A stretch of DNA of 64,000 nt from Larix kaempferi (taxonomy: Eukaryota; Streptophyta; Pinopsida; Pinales; Pinaceae): NCBI GenBank assembly GCA_027924585.1, contig BSBM01000592.1:7510501-7574500 (forward strand), in the 5' to 3' direction. Shown one piece after another: positions 22,496-33,299 of this stretch. Numbering within the stretch: position 1 is the stretch's first letter; each line of letters begins with the position of its first letter. The notes below the pieces were generated by a model that was given only the letters and a program-made list of their open reading frames with translations, did not search any database and had not been told where the DNA came from. A program made the translations under genes and the position numbers.

Positions 22496-23008
22496 AATTG
22501 GAAAGGATATAGGTCCAGGGTGCCTCTGTTGTCTATAAATCCTTAGTAAAAGCCTTTCCTTACACAGGTAAATGGGTATCTTGGAAAATTGGAAATGACG
22601 AAAAAGTAGGTGAGAATCCTTGGATAGGAGTCACATGTAATTACAAAGTTATTTGATGTCCTATTAGATGTGCTCCATAATCAAGGGATATACTATTTAA
22701 GATATGAAACCTCTATGATGAACATAAATATCTACATACAAGGTTGGAAATCAGTAGACAATTTAAATCTACAAGAGGATCTAGCAGTGGAATGGGATTT
22801 ATATGTGAATTTACTTAATCATAATGCTATCAAATTAGTAAATCAAGAATATCGGCGTAAGTGTTCTAAAACCATGAGCACATGGGATTATACAATCAAG
22901 CTAGGATATGTTGCAAGGATTGAAGAAGAATGTAGTGATAAGAGAGTAAGGTGGTGGAGATAAGTCTATAAATTATCGTGTCCCTTACAAACAAAAACTA
23001 TATTATGG

Positions 23009-23235
23009 TTGGCCCTAGAAAATATAATTTTAACATGGGATAATGGTCAAATGAAGCACTGGATAGTTCTACGTAGATGTATTCTACATGAAAACAATGA
23101 GGAGACAACAAATCATCTATTTGTGGATTTTTCTTATTCCAAATTTATTTGGAGGGGATTTTCTCAAGTTATAGATGGAAATTCAAATTGGGAAAAGAGG
23201 ACATTGGTTGACTATCTCCTTGATTGGATATAATA
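23009..23235 (+). pseudogene. zf-RVT-like segment of the LINE
   Basis: The frame NIILTWDNGQMKHW followed by CILHENNEETTNHLF and YSKFIW matches the pattern of the zinc-binding reverse-transcriptase domain found after the polymerase in plant LINEs. Two of the metal-binding positions appear lost (Cys to His and the last Cys missing). Confidence 0.65.
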
Positions 23236-23439
23236 CAAGCTAGTCTCAGGATATGAGGCTCTTCCTTTCCTTTTCGTCTATGGAATTTGGTGGGCTAGGA
23301 ACCAAATGGTGTTTCAGGAAAAGTCACTCACATACACACAAATAACATATAGAGAAATAATGGAATGGATTGATCATTAAATATTTCCAAAATATTGGTC
23401 TTCCAAAGTCATACCCAGGCCTCATATAAATCATTAAAT

Positions 23440-23945
23440 TCCTTGGAGTTTCTTCGATGGATATAGCCAAGGAAGTCCCATAATCCGTGGAGAAAGGGTA
23501 GTCATATTTCTAAATTATTCCCACTACTTCATGTTGAATTATGTAGCATAGTAAGGATTAAATAATCTTGTATAATTCTATGCCATTTGGTATCAATTGG
23601 AAATGGTAGAATAAAGAGGAATAAAAAATATTTAGGTCTTTGGAGACTTAAAACTAAAAAAAGATTGGGAAAATCATTAGTGTGTCATTAGTAACCCAAG
23701 GCTTCTCACTATTATGAATCAGATACATGAGGAAAAGTTCCCTTTGAAAATATTACTTTCACTCATGTGTATCTTGAATTTAATTCTCATGGTAATAAGT
23801 TATCTAAAGAGGCTTTGGTCTTGTATGAGGGTACCTTACTTGAGAAAGAATTCAAGGAGAGCACTCTCCTTCCAACAATTGTTAGACACTCATACTAAGC
23901 ATGGCCTAGGATGGTTTGTTATTAGTTGTTTGCAACATAGATGAT
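23440..23945 (+). pseudogene. LINE RNase H remnant
   Basis: IPWSFFDGYSQGSP opens the domain and keeps the first catalytic Asp (codon 23456-23458). The matching C-terminal block is in another frame near 23755-23850, reading THVYLEFNS and LSKEALVLYEGTLLE, in which the expected Ala-Asp of the last motif is altered. An RNase H at the C-terminus of ORF2 is known for several plant L1 lineages. Confidence 0.65.
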
Positions 23946-24295
23946 TTTGAACTCAAGAATTTTTTGAGGGTTTCCCCTTGTTATGTAATTTGGAACTATT
24001 GTTTGGAAAAAATAGTTTCTAGAAACTACAATAAGATTGTAATGATAGATTTTTTTTCCTTTGGAGAACTAATCTAGAAGAGTGTAATTTTCTAGATTAA
24101 CTAGCGGAGAAAGATTTGATAGATATGGAATCCAACCATACATAATAATTTATATTTTATTTCTTTCTCATAAATATCAAATATAAAGATTTTTTCTATA
24201 AAAAAAAAACAGTAATTTTTATAATTATAATAATAATGCTTAATAAATATGTGATAAATAAATTATATTAATAACATCTTCAATATGCATAGGAT

Positions 24296-24864
24296 TTAAT
24301 TTTCTTTCACTAGGAAATATGCCAACACCTACTATTATGGAGAATCAAGGTATCGCCATAATTACAATCAATACATAGTCAAAGTTGGCTCCCAAGGAGC
24401 AAGTGTCACAAAGCGATATTTGAACCCGAGTGGGGAGGATAACAACATTCCTCACAACCATGGGTGGTTGGGAGGAATGTTGTTATCCTCCCCATGGTTG
24501 GGAACACCTGCTATTTTGAAGAATCAAGGTGTGCCCAGAATTACAATCATTACATAGTCAAAGTCGGCTCCCAAGGAGCAAGTGTCACAAAGCGAGATTT
24601 GAACCTGAGTGGGGAGGATAACAACATTCCTCACAACCATGGGTGGTTGGGAGGAATGTGGTTATCCTCCCCATGGTTAGGAGGAATGTTTTTATCCTCC
24701 CCACCCAGGTTCAAATCTCGCTTTGTGACAATTGCTCCATAGGAGCCGACTTTGACTATGTAATGATTGTAATTCTGGCCACACCTTGATTCTTGAAAAT
24801 AGCAGGTGTTGGTATTCTCTCGATGGATGTAGCCCTCTAACAAACGATGATCCGTCATTTAAAA
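24296..24864. mobile_element. Fold-back element with 14-bp flanking direct repeats
   Basis: The segment is flanked by AATATGCATAGGAT at 24282-24295 and 24865-24878. Inside, an arm at about 24503-24618 is the inverted complement of about 24697-24814. The centre is a second palindrome built from GGAGGATAACAACATTCCTC-like words. A further direct copy of the left arm lies at about 24330-24500. The right end is A-rich (TTTAAAAAA). No protein is encoded; the ORFs here are mirror images of each other. RNA from it would fold into a long hairpin. The flanking repeats and A-rich end suggest insertion by a LINE-type machinery. Confidence 0.75.
24709..24722 (+). promoter_or_regulatory. B-box-like motif in the fold-back element
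   Basis: GGTTCAAATCTCGC fits the RNA polymerase III B-box consensus GGTTCRANYCC closely in its first eight bases. Its inverse occurs in the left arm. I found no convincing A box at the right distance, so promoter function is a guess. Confidence 0.3.
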
Positions 24865-24878
24865 AATATGCATAGGAT

Positions 24879-25868
24879 ATTAAAATGATAATATAATACA
24901 TATAAAAAATATAGTTATTTTATAATAGTAGTTAATAAACATTATATACATATATAATATTCTAATAATAATTCATAAAAACAATAGTAAACATTATAAT
25001 AATAGTTAATATTTTATTTTATTTTATTGGATGGGTACTTTTTTATCATCCATGGATGGTAAATGGGGTAATCAATCAACCATGATTACTGATCTTGTAT
25101 TCAAGAGGATCGTGAGAGTTTAACCCATGACTTCCCCAACTTTAGGAAGGAGGTTGGGGTGGGTAGTAGGGAGATCTCATGTATGGCTCATAACCACTTA
25201 AAATAAGTTACCTTAGGGAGTTGTCTATACGTTCTATGTTTTGTTTCTCATTTCTGCCTGAACCCAACAACAAATCTTTTTTGAAATAACGATTTTTCAT
25301 TATTCAAGTTGTATTTTTTATTGTAGAAATGGATTTAGTGCCCTCAAAAACTCTTGAGCACCCGAATTATGCAATTTCAAAAACATATATCTACAATTTT
25401 AACAATTTTAACCAAATTTTGACCCAAAAAATAGTAAAAAAAAAAGTATTTAACCTACTTGCAACTTCATAACTAATAATACTTATTAAATATCATCAAA
25501 AAAAACTAATAACATAATATAATAAAATAATAAATATCAAATAAATAATTATTAAAAAAATAATTAATAAATAAGATAAATACGATAACATAATATTTTC
25601 ATCTTCAAATTATAATAACATATAATAAAATACAATATAAAACAATTAAGTTATAATAATTAATATTATATATAATAAAAACATAACCTTTCATTTAGAT
25701 TCATGTAATATTACTAATTATAATATAAATGATAAAATTATATATAATTTTTAATTATAATAATCAATATGATATATAAAAACATAGTTCTTTATTTACA
25801 ATATTGCCAAACAAAGATGTAGGATTTAGTTTAAAATAAAATAAATATAAATTACATTAATAATTATA
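24879..25868. other. AT-rich repetitive spacer, no gene seen
   Basis: Long AT-rich sequence with recurring words such as TAATATAATAAAATA and GTTTAAAATAAAATAAATATAAA. The last word recurs at 33100, on the far side of the LINE, showing that the LINE landed in repeated AT-rich DNA. A less AT-rich block at 25020-25260 has no coding motif. Confidence 0.65.
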
Positions 25869-26002
25869 ATATTACCAAACAATTTTTTCAATTACGTAAA
25901 TTAGGAACACCTAAAAGTTAGGTTTTGAATCGGTGATTAATTGAGCCCATCGAGGAACCCTAGCTGCGACTTGAGCTCTGGTTCGCTTCGACCGTCCTCT
26001 CC

Positions 26003-27301
26003 ATGGATCCGTCGTCACCCTCCTTGGAGGAGCGCAGGTGTCTCCTTGATGCTGTTTTCCGATCATTAGTGGCCTCCACTCCTCCCCCCTCTGCTCATTC
26101 CGATCCGGTGGATGCAAGCTTCATAAAACGTGTTGTGGCTCCAAAGATCTAGATCCTGTCGACAGCTTCCAAACTGAAGGCTCTGGCGCTCAGTGAATGT
26201 GGATTAATTGGACAATTCATCGGTATATGGACTTCTCTGAAATCTATGGACGCCTGGGTTAATAAAAATTTGATGCCCCTCATCACTGGAGGTCTACAAC
26301 ACTGCTTCTGTGGTAAGGGCTATTTTATCTTTCTTTTTGAAAATAAATCAGACAAAGACCTCATTTTTCGTAGTGGCCCATACTTCATGGGACCCCCGTG
26401 GCCTCTACTTGAATAGATGGAACCTCTCTTTCGACCCCGAAAAAGATATCCCCTCAGTGGTCCCTGTTTGGGTTCAGTTGCCTCATCTCCCCCTGCACTG
26501 TTGGGATGACGACACCTTACAAGCCATTGGGAACACTCTAGGGAGTATATTGATAAAGCATAACCAAACGGACCGCTCTTTGCTTGTGCCAGAATATGCG
26601 TCAAAGCCGACCTAGAGAAGGGGCTACCAGAGGAAGTCAATCTACAGATGGATGGCTGGGAACACATTCAGAAGGTGGACTACGAACAACTACCCTTCAA
26701 ATGCAAAAAATGCCACGAATACAGCCATTTTGTCAAAAAATACCCAAATAAAGTTTCAGAAACCATAGAAATTCCTCAAGAAGTAGGGTGGCAAACGGTG
26801 AAGAAGGGAAAGAAATCCAACCCTAACCTTCAATTTATCAAAAACCCCCAAACCACCCCCGACATGGGGATGCCAACAGAAATGCAAGAAGCCGCCAACA
26901 CTAACAGCTTTCAAAGCTTGCAGGTTGAAGAAGGGGAAATAGATACTTCGGAGGAAAACCTTGCAGCACAAACCAGAGAAGAAACTATCCCCTCGTTCCC
27001 ACCAGAAACAAAACCCATTGAAGAGAATATTGGTGGAAGCACCACTCCAGGAGGACCTTGGGCCAACAAGGTCAAGCACAAATTCATCTCTTCCTCGTCA
27101 TCCCTCGACATCTCTTCGGACTCTATTGGGGGAGAGGATCCGGTGCAACCCCCTAATACTCGAGGCAGGAAATCCTTAAGGTACCACAGAGAACTTGAAG
27201 CTGAAAGGGAACTCAAAATGGGCAGACAAAAGAGCCTTGAGGATATGAAGATCATGCAACAGTCAAAACCCCAAAGTGGAGTAAAAGAAAATCGGTCCTG
27301 A
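26003..27301 (+). pseudogene. LINE ORF1, DUF4283 plus zinc knuckle
   Basis: The ATG at 26003 (MDPSSPSLEERR) opens the first frame. A DUF4283-like region follows (about 26250-26600), with ITGGLQHCFCGKGYFIFLFE, PRGLYLNRWNLSFDPEKD and VPVWVQLPHLPLHCWDDDTL. Next come RICVKADLEKGLPEE and a zinc knuckle CKKCHEYSHFVKKY whose last Cys is Tyr. A low-complexity charged tail runs to the TGA at 27299-27301. Lesions are TAG at 26150-26152, a frameshift near 26390 and another near 26585. In plant LINEs this protein binds element RNA in a ribonucleoprotein particle. Confidence 0.85.
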
Positions 27302-27326
27302 GCAGGACCCCCCCTACCAAGAAGTA

Positions 27327-30300
27327 ATGCTAGCAGTCTCTTGGAACTGCAGAGGTCTCGGAGGTTCCAACAAAACAGAAGCAATAAAAAATATGATAAA
27401 AACAGAAAAAACGGATCTTGTGCTACTCCAAGAGACCAAGATGCAGAACGTGGAGGTCTTAGAGCTCACGCGTTCGATTTGGAAAGATAGTAAGGGCATA
27501 GCCATAAGTGCCTGTGGAGCTTCAGGGGGATAGCAACCCTCATCTCTAAAAATTTCTCCATCCTCTCCTCCGTGGAGGGGACTCACTGGCTCCTCACGGA
27601 AATTAGAGCCAACGACAGCAATAACTATTTCTTCGTCTGCAATGTTTAAAGGCCCATCCATCATAGGGATAAAAATACCTTCTGGCAAGAACTCAACAAC
27701 TTTAAAAACAATATTCACGAGGAAAAGCTCATCATAGCTGGTGACTTCAATGTCACCAAATCTCAGTAGGAGAAGCAAGGGGGCAACACTGTCCCTGATA
27801 CATTTGGAGAGAAACTCGAAGATCTTATTAATGAGTTGGACCTGATCGACATTCCATTAAAAAATGCACAGTTCACCTGGAGCAATAGGCATTGCGGAGC
27901 TGGACATATCGCGGCAAAACTTGATCGCTTGCTGGTAAGTTCCTCTTACATCAACCTTGTTCTCATTATTAGTTCCTTTTCCATACCCTATGCCTCCTCT
28001 GATCACAAACCAATCACCCTCTCCATCTGCCCCCCAACCAATCTTGGACCAATTCCCTTTAGGTTCAACCCCCTTTGGATTCAAGCTCCAGACTTCCATG
28101 ACATTGTTAAATCTACTTGGAACACCTTCTACTCTGGCTCCCCCAGCTTTATTTTTGAATCCAAGCTCAGATCTGTAAAGCATGCTCTCAAACGTTGGGC
28201 CAAAATCTCCATACCTAATCCCTGCGCCTCTAAACTCTCTATCCAGACAAAACTTGTGGACCTCCAGTCAGCTTTGGAAACCAAGGAGGTCTCCCCTGAT
28301 CTCATCTATCAAGAAAATTTCCTAAATCAAGAAATACTCAAGGAAGCACGACATGAAGAGGAACATTGGCATCTAAAATCTAGACAGCTCTGGCTAAAAG
28401 GACAAGATAGCAACACTAGATATTTTCATAACCAAGCTAAAGCTCAAAGAAGTAAAAACACGATCAAAGGTCTTAAAAATAACAATGGGGATTGGGTAAG
28501 CAGTTAAGAGGACCTACAAGCTCTTGCTTACCAACACTACCAAGAACTCTTCATGGACAGTGGAGAAGCCAGCCCTGAAGCTCAAGCCGACCTCATCGTT
28601 GGAATTCCTTGCCTTATCTCTGACAGGGTCAACATGGACTTAGCTAAACCAATTTTAGAACATGAAATAGTAAATGCTATTTGGACTCTACAGGAAGATA
28701 AAGCCCCAGGACCGGATGGCTTCTCCATCAACTTTTATAGAGCCACCTGGGAAACTATCAAAGATTATCTCAAAAACATGTTAAACTGGACCAAGAAAAA
28801 AGACAAGATCGGAGGAGCCACAAACTCCTCCTTCCTTGATCTCATCCCGAAAGAGAAGCCCCCTTCTCCCTGAGCCGCTTCAGACCCATCTCCCTCTGCA
28901 ACACCTCCTACAAAATCGTCACTAAAATCCTTGCCAACAGAATGAAAAAGATCATGGGAAAACTCATCTCTGACACTCAAGGGGGATTCATTGCCAGGAG
29001 ACAAATCTTAGATAAGATTATAATGGTTCAAGAAGCGATTCACTCCAATACTGAAAGAAAGCACCAAGGAATGGCCATTAAACTCGATATGGAAAACGCT
29101 TTCGACGGAGTCAATCACAACTTCTTATTTGCAATAATGGAAAAGTTTGGTTTCTCGAAAAGATTTGTCAGATGGATTAAATCCTACATCAACTCCCCCT
29201 GGATCGCTCCCCTTATCAATGGCAAACCCTCCGCTTTCTTCCCTGCCACCCGAGGTCTCCGTCAAGGCTGTCCCTTGTCTCCCTATCTTTATCTTCTAGT
29301 GGTTGAATCCCTCAACAGGAAACTTCATTCCCTCCAAGACTATGGAGATCTCAAAGGTATAAGAATAGTTAGAGGAGTCAGACCTGTCAACCACTACCAG
29401 TTCGCAGATGACACTATCCTACTCGGTGGTGCCTCAGTCAATATTGCAACTAATTTCAATCTGGCTCTCTCCTCATTCCTCTCATCTTCAGATGGAAAAG
29501 TAAATTTCCGCAAATCCAGGATCTATAGCTGGAAATTTCCCGCAGGGAACTTACTCAGGATCACCAGGACCCTTCGTTTCGAAGGAGTTGGAGATTGGAA
29601 ATCCTTCAATTATCTCGGTGTCCCCATTCACAAGGGAAAAAAAATCAGCAGACTGGCAAGGAATTATTAACAAACTCAAAAATAAAATCAACTCCTGGGG
29701 AGCTCGATGGCTGAATCCGGCTGGCAAAATGACTCTCATCAAGTTGATTCTCTTTGCGTATCCCTTGTACTCCTGTTCCATTTCCCTCGCTCCTAAATCT
29801 GTCATGATGGAAATCTCAAAGCTCCTCAGGAACTTCCTCTGGTAGGGTGGCAGGTCCAATGGGGGAAAAAAATTCCACCTCGTCAGTTGGGATATGGTAT
29901 GCAGGCCAAAAGAGTATGGTGGAATAGGAATCAAAGATCCGACATTAATGAATCTATCTCTCGGGGCCAAGATCCTCTAGAGACTAGTCACAGGGAAGAA
30001 AGTGTGGTGGAATGAGATTTTCTACAAAAAATACATGCACGGTAGTAGAAGCAGATGCATTGAGAGCATCATCCAGGACAAGAAAGGAACAAGCATCTGG
30101 AACCTTTGCAAGAAGGCGGGCTTCATCATCCAAAGCAAACTCTCCTGGACTCCTAGCAATGGAAAACAAATCAACATCTGGAAGGACAAATTCTGTGAAA
30201 ATCCTCCTGCTAACTCTCTCATATCCCTTCACGAGTTAAAGGAATGGATGGAGCGTGAAAACATCCACAGTCTCTTTGACCTTTCATCTTGGTCACCAGA

Positions 30301-31555
30301 TGGGAAATGGCTAGGGTGGATAAAGCCAAACCTCCCAGAGCAACTACAGCACAATTACTTTGATCTTCTCTCCAGGTTCCATGGAGCTATTCCCATACAC
30401 CATTCCATGAAAGACAAGTGCAAACGGGGGAAAAAAGGAGTCTACATGGTGAAGGATGGCTACAATTTTCTTGACAGTCAAGAGCACCAAAGCAATAAAG
30501 ACTCAAAATGGATCCGAGTTTGGAACAGAGATGGGATACCAAAAGTGAACTTCTTCACTTGGACCCTTGCCCACAGAAAAATTCTTACTGCAGAAAACTT
30601 AAAGATAAGAAGGATCGAAGGGCCAGCAAGATGCGTTCTCTGCAAAAACGCTGAAGAAACCATTGACCACCTCTTTCTCGAATGCAATTTTTCCCAAGAA
30701 GTTTGGCACCAAGCACTTCAAAGTATTCACCCAAACCTTATCTTACCCACGGACTAGAACGATCTCTTCTCCTCCTGGCACCATTATTACCCCAACTCCC
30801 TCTACAAAAAGCCTGACTTCAAATGGGCCTGGCTTGCCTTCCCCAAATATCTCTGCTGGAAAATATGGAATGCTAGAAACCATGAAATATTTGAAGGTGT
30901 TAGCACCACTCCTGCCAAGATAGCTTCTTCTGCAAACGCGCTCTGGATAGAAGCCCTTAACTCCATAGGATTGCACAACCTTTGCAAAGAACCCCTCACG
31001 GTTGAAGAAAGAATATGGGCCTCTAACCTCCTGACCCCCTCTCTCCCTCTCCTCAACCCTCCCAAGCAAAAAATTCAGGACTAGCACATGAGAATGGAAG
31101 CCAAGGATCTACAATCCTGGATCAGAACTCTTGGCAGCCACATCCTTTTTTTCAACGGAGCCTCCAAAGGCAATCCAGGGTTGGAAAGCGCAAGGGGGGT
31201 TCTCATTGACCCCGATGGAAACAAAATGAACGACTACGCTTGGGGATTTGGTCAGGGAACAAACAATGAAGCCGAGTGGCTGGCATTGATAAAAGGAATG
31301 GACATAGCCAAAAAGAATGAAATTCAAAAGTTGACAGTCTTTGGTGACTCCATGATAGTGATTCGGGAAGCCAAGGCAATGGCAAACCACTGTCGAAAGC
31401 TTGTCACAACCTTGCATCATCACTTCGATCTCCTCACCAAAGACTTTCACTCCATCTCCCTTCTTCATATCCTTAGACACAACAACAAAAGTGCCGATGC
31501 CATGGCTAACATTGGAGCTGGATTGAATTGTGGTCTAGCGATCGTGCATGGCTAA
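27327..31555 (+). pseudogene. LINE ORF2: endonuclease, reverse transcriptase, zf-RVT, RNase H
   Basis: The start MLAVSWNCRGLGG is the AP-endonuclease N-terminus. VLLQETKM, AGDFNV and SSDHKPITLSI give its catalytic residues. Reverse transcriptase runs from KAPGPDGFSINFYRATWE through RFRPISLCNTSYKIVTKILA and RGLRQGCPLSPYLYLLVVE to QFADDTILLGG, with the active site intact. A zf-RVT region has CVLCKNAEETIDHLFLEC. RNase H closes the ORF at 31140-31520. Lesions: frameshift near 27528, TAA 27647-27649, TAG 27767-27769, TAA 28505-28507, frameshifts near 28860 and 29640, and TAG at 29843, 29978, 30755 and 31082. It would nick target DNA and copy element RNA onto it. Confidence 0.9.
31130..31555 (+). 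pseudogene. C-terminal RNase H of LINE ORF2, first Asp changed to Asn
   Basis: The domain has FFNGASKGNPG, where the family has Asp in place of the first Asn (AAC at 31154-31156). TNNEAEWLAL, VFGDSMIVIREA and NNKSADAMANIGA give the remaining catalytic Glu and Asp residues. The frame is open for 155 codons from 31088 to the TAA at 31553-31555. This is one of the longest intact parts of the LINE, although the key residue is lost. Confidence 0.8.
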
Positions 31556-31857
31556 GCTTATGAAAATATTTGGGTCCCTTAATTCTAGATCACCTATTTG
31601 GGTTCCCCGTCTCCCCTTTATCCTATCCCTCTCTTCTCCCCTAATGGACCTTCACAACTTAAATCCTTGCACTTCTAAGACTAACCCCCCTCGAATCCCT
31701 AGCATTAACTACCAAATCTACCCAATCCCCCTAAGAAATCCCCTCAAGTCTCCTCACCTAATCTGGCGGCCACCCTCAGTCCTCTCCATCTGGATCGCAT
31801 GCGCGCATTTAATTTTGACGAGGCTCGAGGTCTCCAAGATCTATTTCAATCCCAAAG

Positions 31858-32786
31858 GTGGTAGCCTCTCTGCAGTCTCCTCGTCTTTTCACTCTGTTTG
31901 CAGCCTGCAACTTCCCGGAGACGGTGGCGTGCACCACTGGCTTGGCCTATCGTTCATTAACCTGCTCTGGTTGTCTACTCGGTCTAGGCGCTCTGCAAGT
32001 ATGGATGAAGGAAAGCTCTGCCCCCCCCGCCCTGAATTGTCGTAAGTGCCGTGGGAAAGAGCAGTCTGGGGGGAACATTTCTAATCGGTGCCTGTCTGAT
32101 ATTTTTCATGGTAATGGAATGTTGGTGTGGATTTCGGCCAATTAGGCCTGTCAAAGAAAACTCGTCGCAAACATCCTGTTGCGGATGAGGTGGACAAGGG
32201 CAGAAGATGGATTCCTCTTGAGTCAAGTCTAGGACAAGGCTTCAGAGGTTCTAGGCTCATTGGTATTGATTCAAGCATGTTTAATCCAGGGGCTCACACC
32301 GCTCAAATGGATGTAGGACGCGGGCCTCTCATGCAGCAACTCTGTGGGAGCCCTGTGGAGCCACGCAGCAAAAATTGGCAAAAAACTATGGGTGATAATG
32401 GTGGCTGGATGCTGGAATCTCCTCGCGGTCAAAATAGTCCCTCCCTCGACTTTCATCTGCAAGTTTTGGACCTGGAAGCACAAGTTCGCTGGCTTAGAGG
32501 CGATCTCATGGATATGAAAAAATCGATTTCTCACCTGGCCACCTTCGTTCAAATCCCCATCTCTGAAGTCCGCAACAGCACGGGTAAGACCAAGGACCAA
32601 TTTGAAAAATTACTTGGCAAATATGAGTCTCTCTACAGTTGTCTTAGGATTGTGGAAGCTAAGGTTGACTGCGTTCGCACCAACAGAGGAAACAACCCTT
32701 CTATTATCCTGAACCTTGATGATGAGAACGCAGGAACCATTACTGGAAGTAAAGAAAAGAATTCCCGCTCCCACCATGGAAACTGA
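31858..32786 (+). pseudogene. Third ORF region of the LINE, unknown function
   Basis: Downstream of RNase H two overlapping frames look coding. The first (31858-32145) has Cys-rich CRKCRGKEQ. The second is open from about 32115 to 32786 and includes QLGLSKKTRRKHPVADE and a predicted helix LDLEAQVRWLRGDLMDMKKS, with an acidic end. A frameshift near 32130 may join them into one ORF of about 300 codons. The second frame has no ATG at its start. Standard plant LINEs end soon after RNase H, so this is either an extra ORF, a captured gene segment, or a second element fused to the 3' end. I recognise no domain. Confidence 0.45.
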
Positions 32787-33060
32787 GACATTTTACTCTG
32801 TTTTTTTGTGTTATGATAGCCACTCATGGCTTCGACAGTTATGTTATTTACTAGTTTTCAGCTATGTATGTTTTTTGCTGGGTCGTCTTAGGACAGTTTG
32901 TTAAAGTTTACAGTTGTACCAGGCTTATAGTTTTGTTTGAAAATCAAGGACTGGACAGACAGAAGCAAGAACCTTCTGCTTCTTTTTTGAGGGAATAGTC
33001 CCCCTACAGCTATGTACTTCGTTCTCCTTTTTTAATATAAAGCTCTTCAACCGTTTGTGT
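32787..33060 (+). other. 3' UTR of the LINE
   Basis: T-rich sequence with an AATATAAAG polyadenylation-like signal near 33034, about 27 bases before the A tail. Confidence 0.65.
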
Positions 33061-33080
33061 AAAAAAAAAAATATTACCAA

Positions 33081-33299
33081 TCAAGAATGTAAAACTTAGT
33101 TTAAAATAAAATAAATATAAACTTATTTTTATACTATTTTTTAATGAAAAGATTTTAATTTATATTAAGTCACACTTTTAATCATATTCTCTTCACAAAA
33201 CTATTTGTTTTATAATAAACTAAGTAGTATGGGAAAAAAAAAAGCAGTATGGTTAAAAAAAGGGAAATTAAAAAATGGATGTGAGAATTACCTTGAAAT
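33081..33299. other. AT-rich flank of the LINE, no gene seen
   Basis: Begins with the continuation of the AT-rich repeat seen left of the LINE (GTTTAAAATAAAATAAATATAAA at about 33100). No coding motif. Confidence 0.6.

Larger units (their letters stand above)
21889..24210 (+). mobile_element. 5'-truncated L1-type LINE (copy 2) with poly(A)
   Basis: This is the 3' part of a plant LINE ending in a 10-base A run at 24200-24209. In order it carries the end of the reverse transcriptase, the thumb region, a zf-RVT-like segment and an RNase H. Many stops and frameshifts are present. An imperfect direct repeat, AGTAAATTT at 21880 and AGTAATTTTT at 24211, may be the target duplication. 5' truncation is usual for LINE insertions. 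It is more decayed than the LINE at 25879-33070. Confidence 0.75.
25879..33070 (+). mobile_element. Full-length L1-type LINE (copy 1), inactivated
   Basis: The element is flanked by an 11-bp target duplication AATATTACCAA (25868-25878, and 33070-33080 overlapping the tail). It has a GC-rich 5' leader, ORF1, ORF2 with endonuclease, reverse transcriptase, zf-RVT and RNase H, a third ORF region, a 3' UTR with an AATATAAAG signal near 33034, and an A tail at 33061-33071. Base composition contrasts sharply with the AT-rich flanks. Several stops and frameshifts occur in each ORF. At 7.2 kb it is a long plant LINE. Confidence 0.9.

Noticed and set aside
24709-24722. tRNA gene at the B-box-like motif
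   Set aside because: No A box, anticodon arm or acceptor stem can be built around it.
24464-24901. ORFs in the fold-back element
   Set aside because: The predicted peptides are mirror products of the inverted arms and have no family resemblance.
29843-31084. Claim that all LINE stops are also CAG to TAG
   Set aside because: Several TAGs (29978, 30755, 31082) are better explained as TGG to TAG, and two TAA stops are ambiguous, so the pattern is not uniform.
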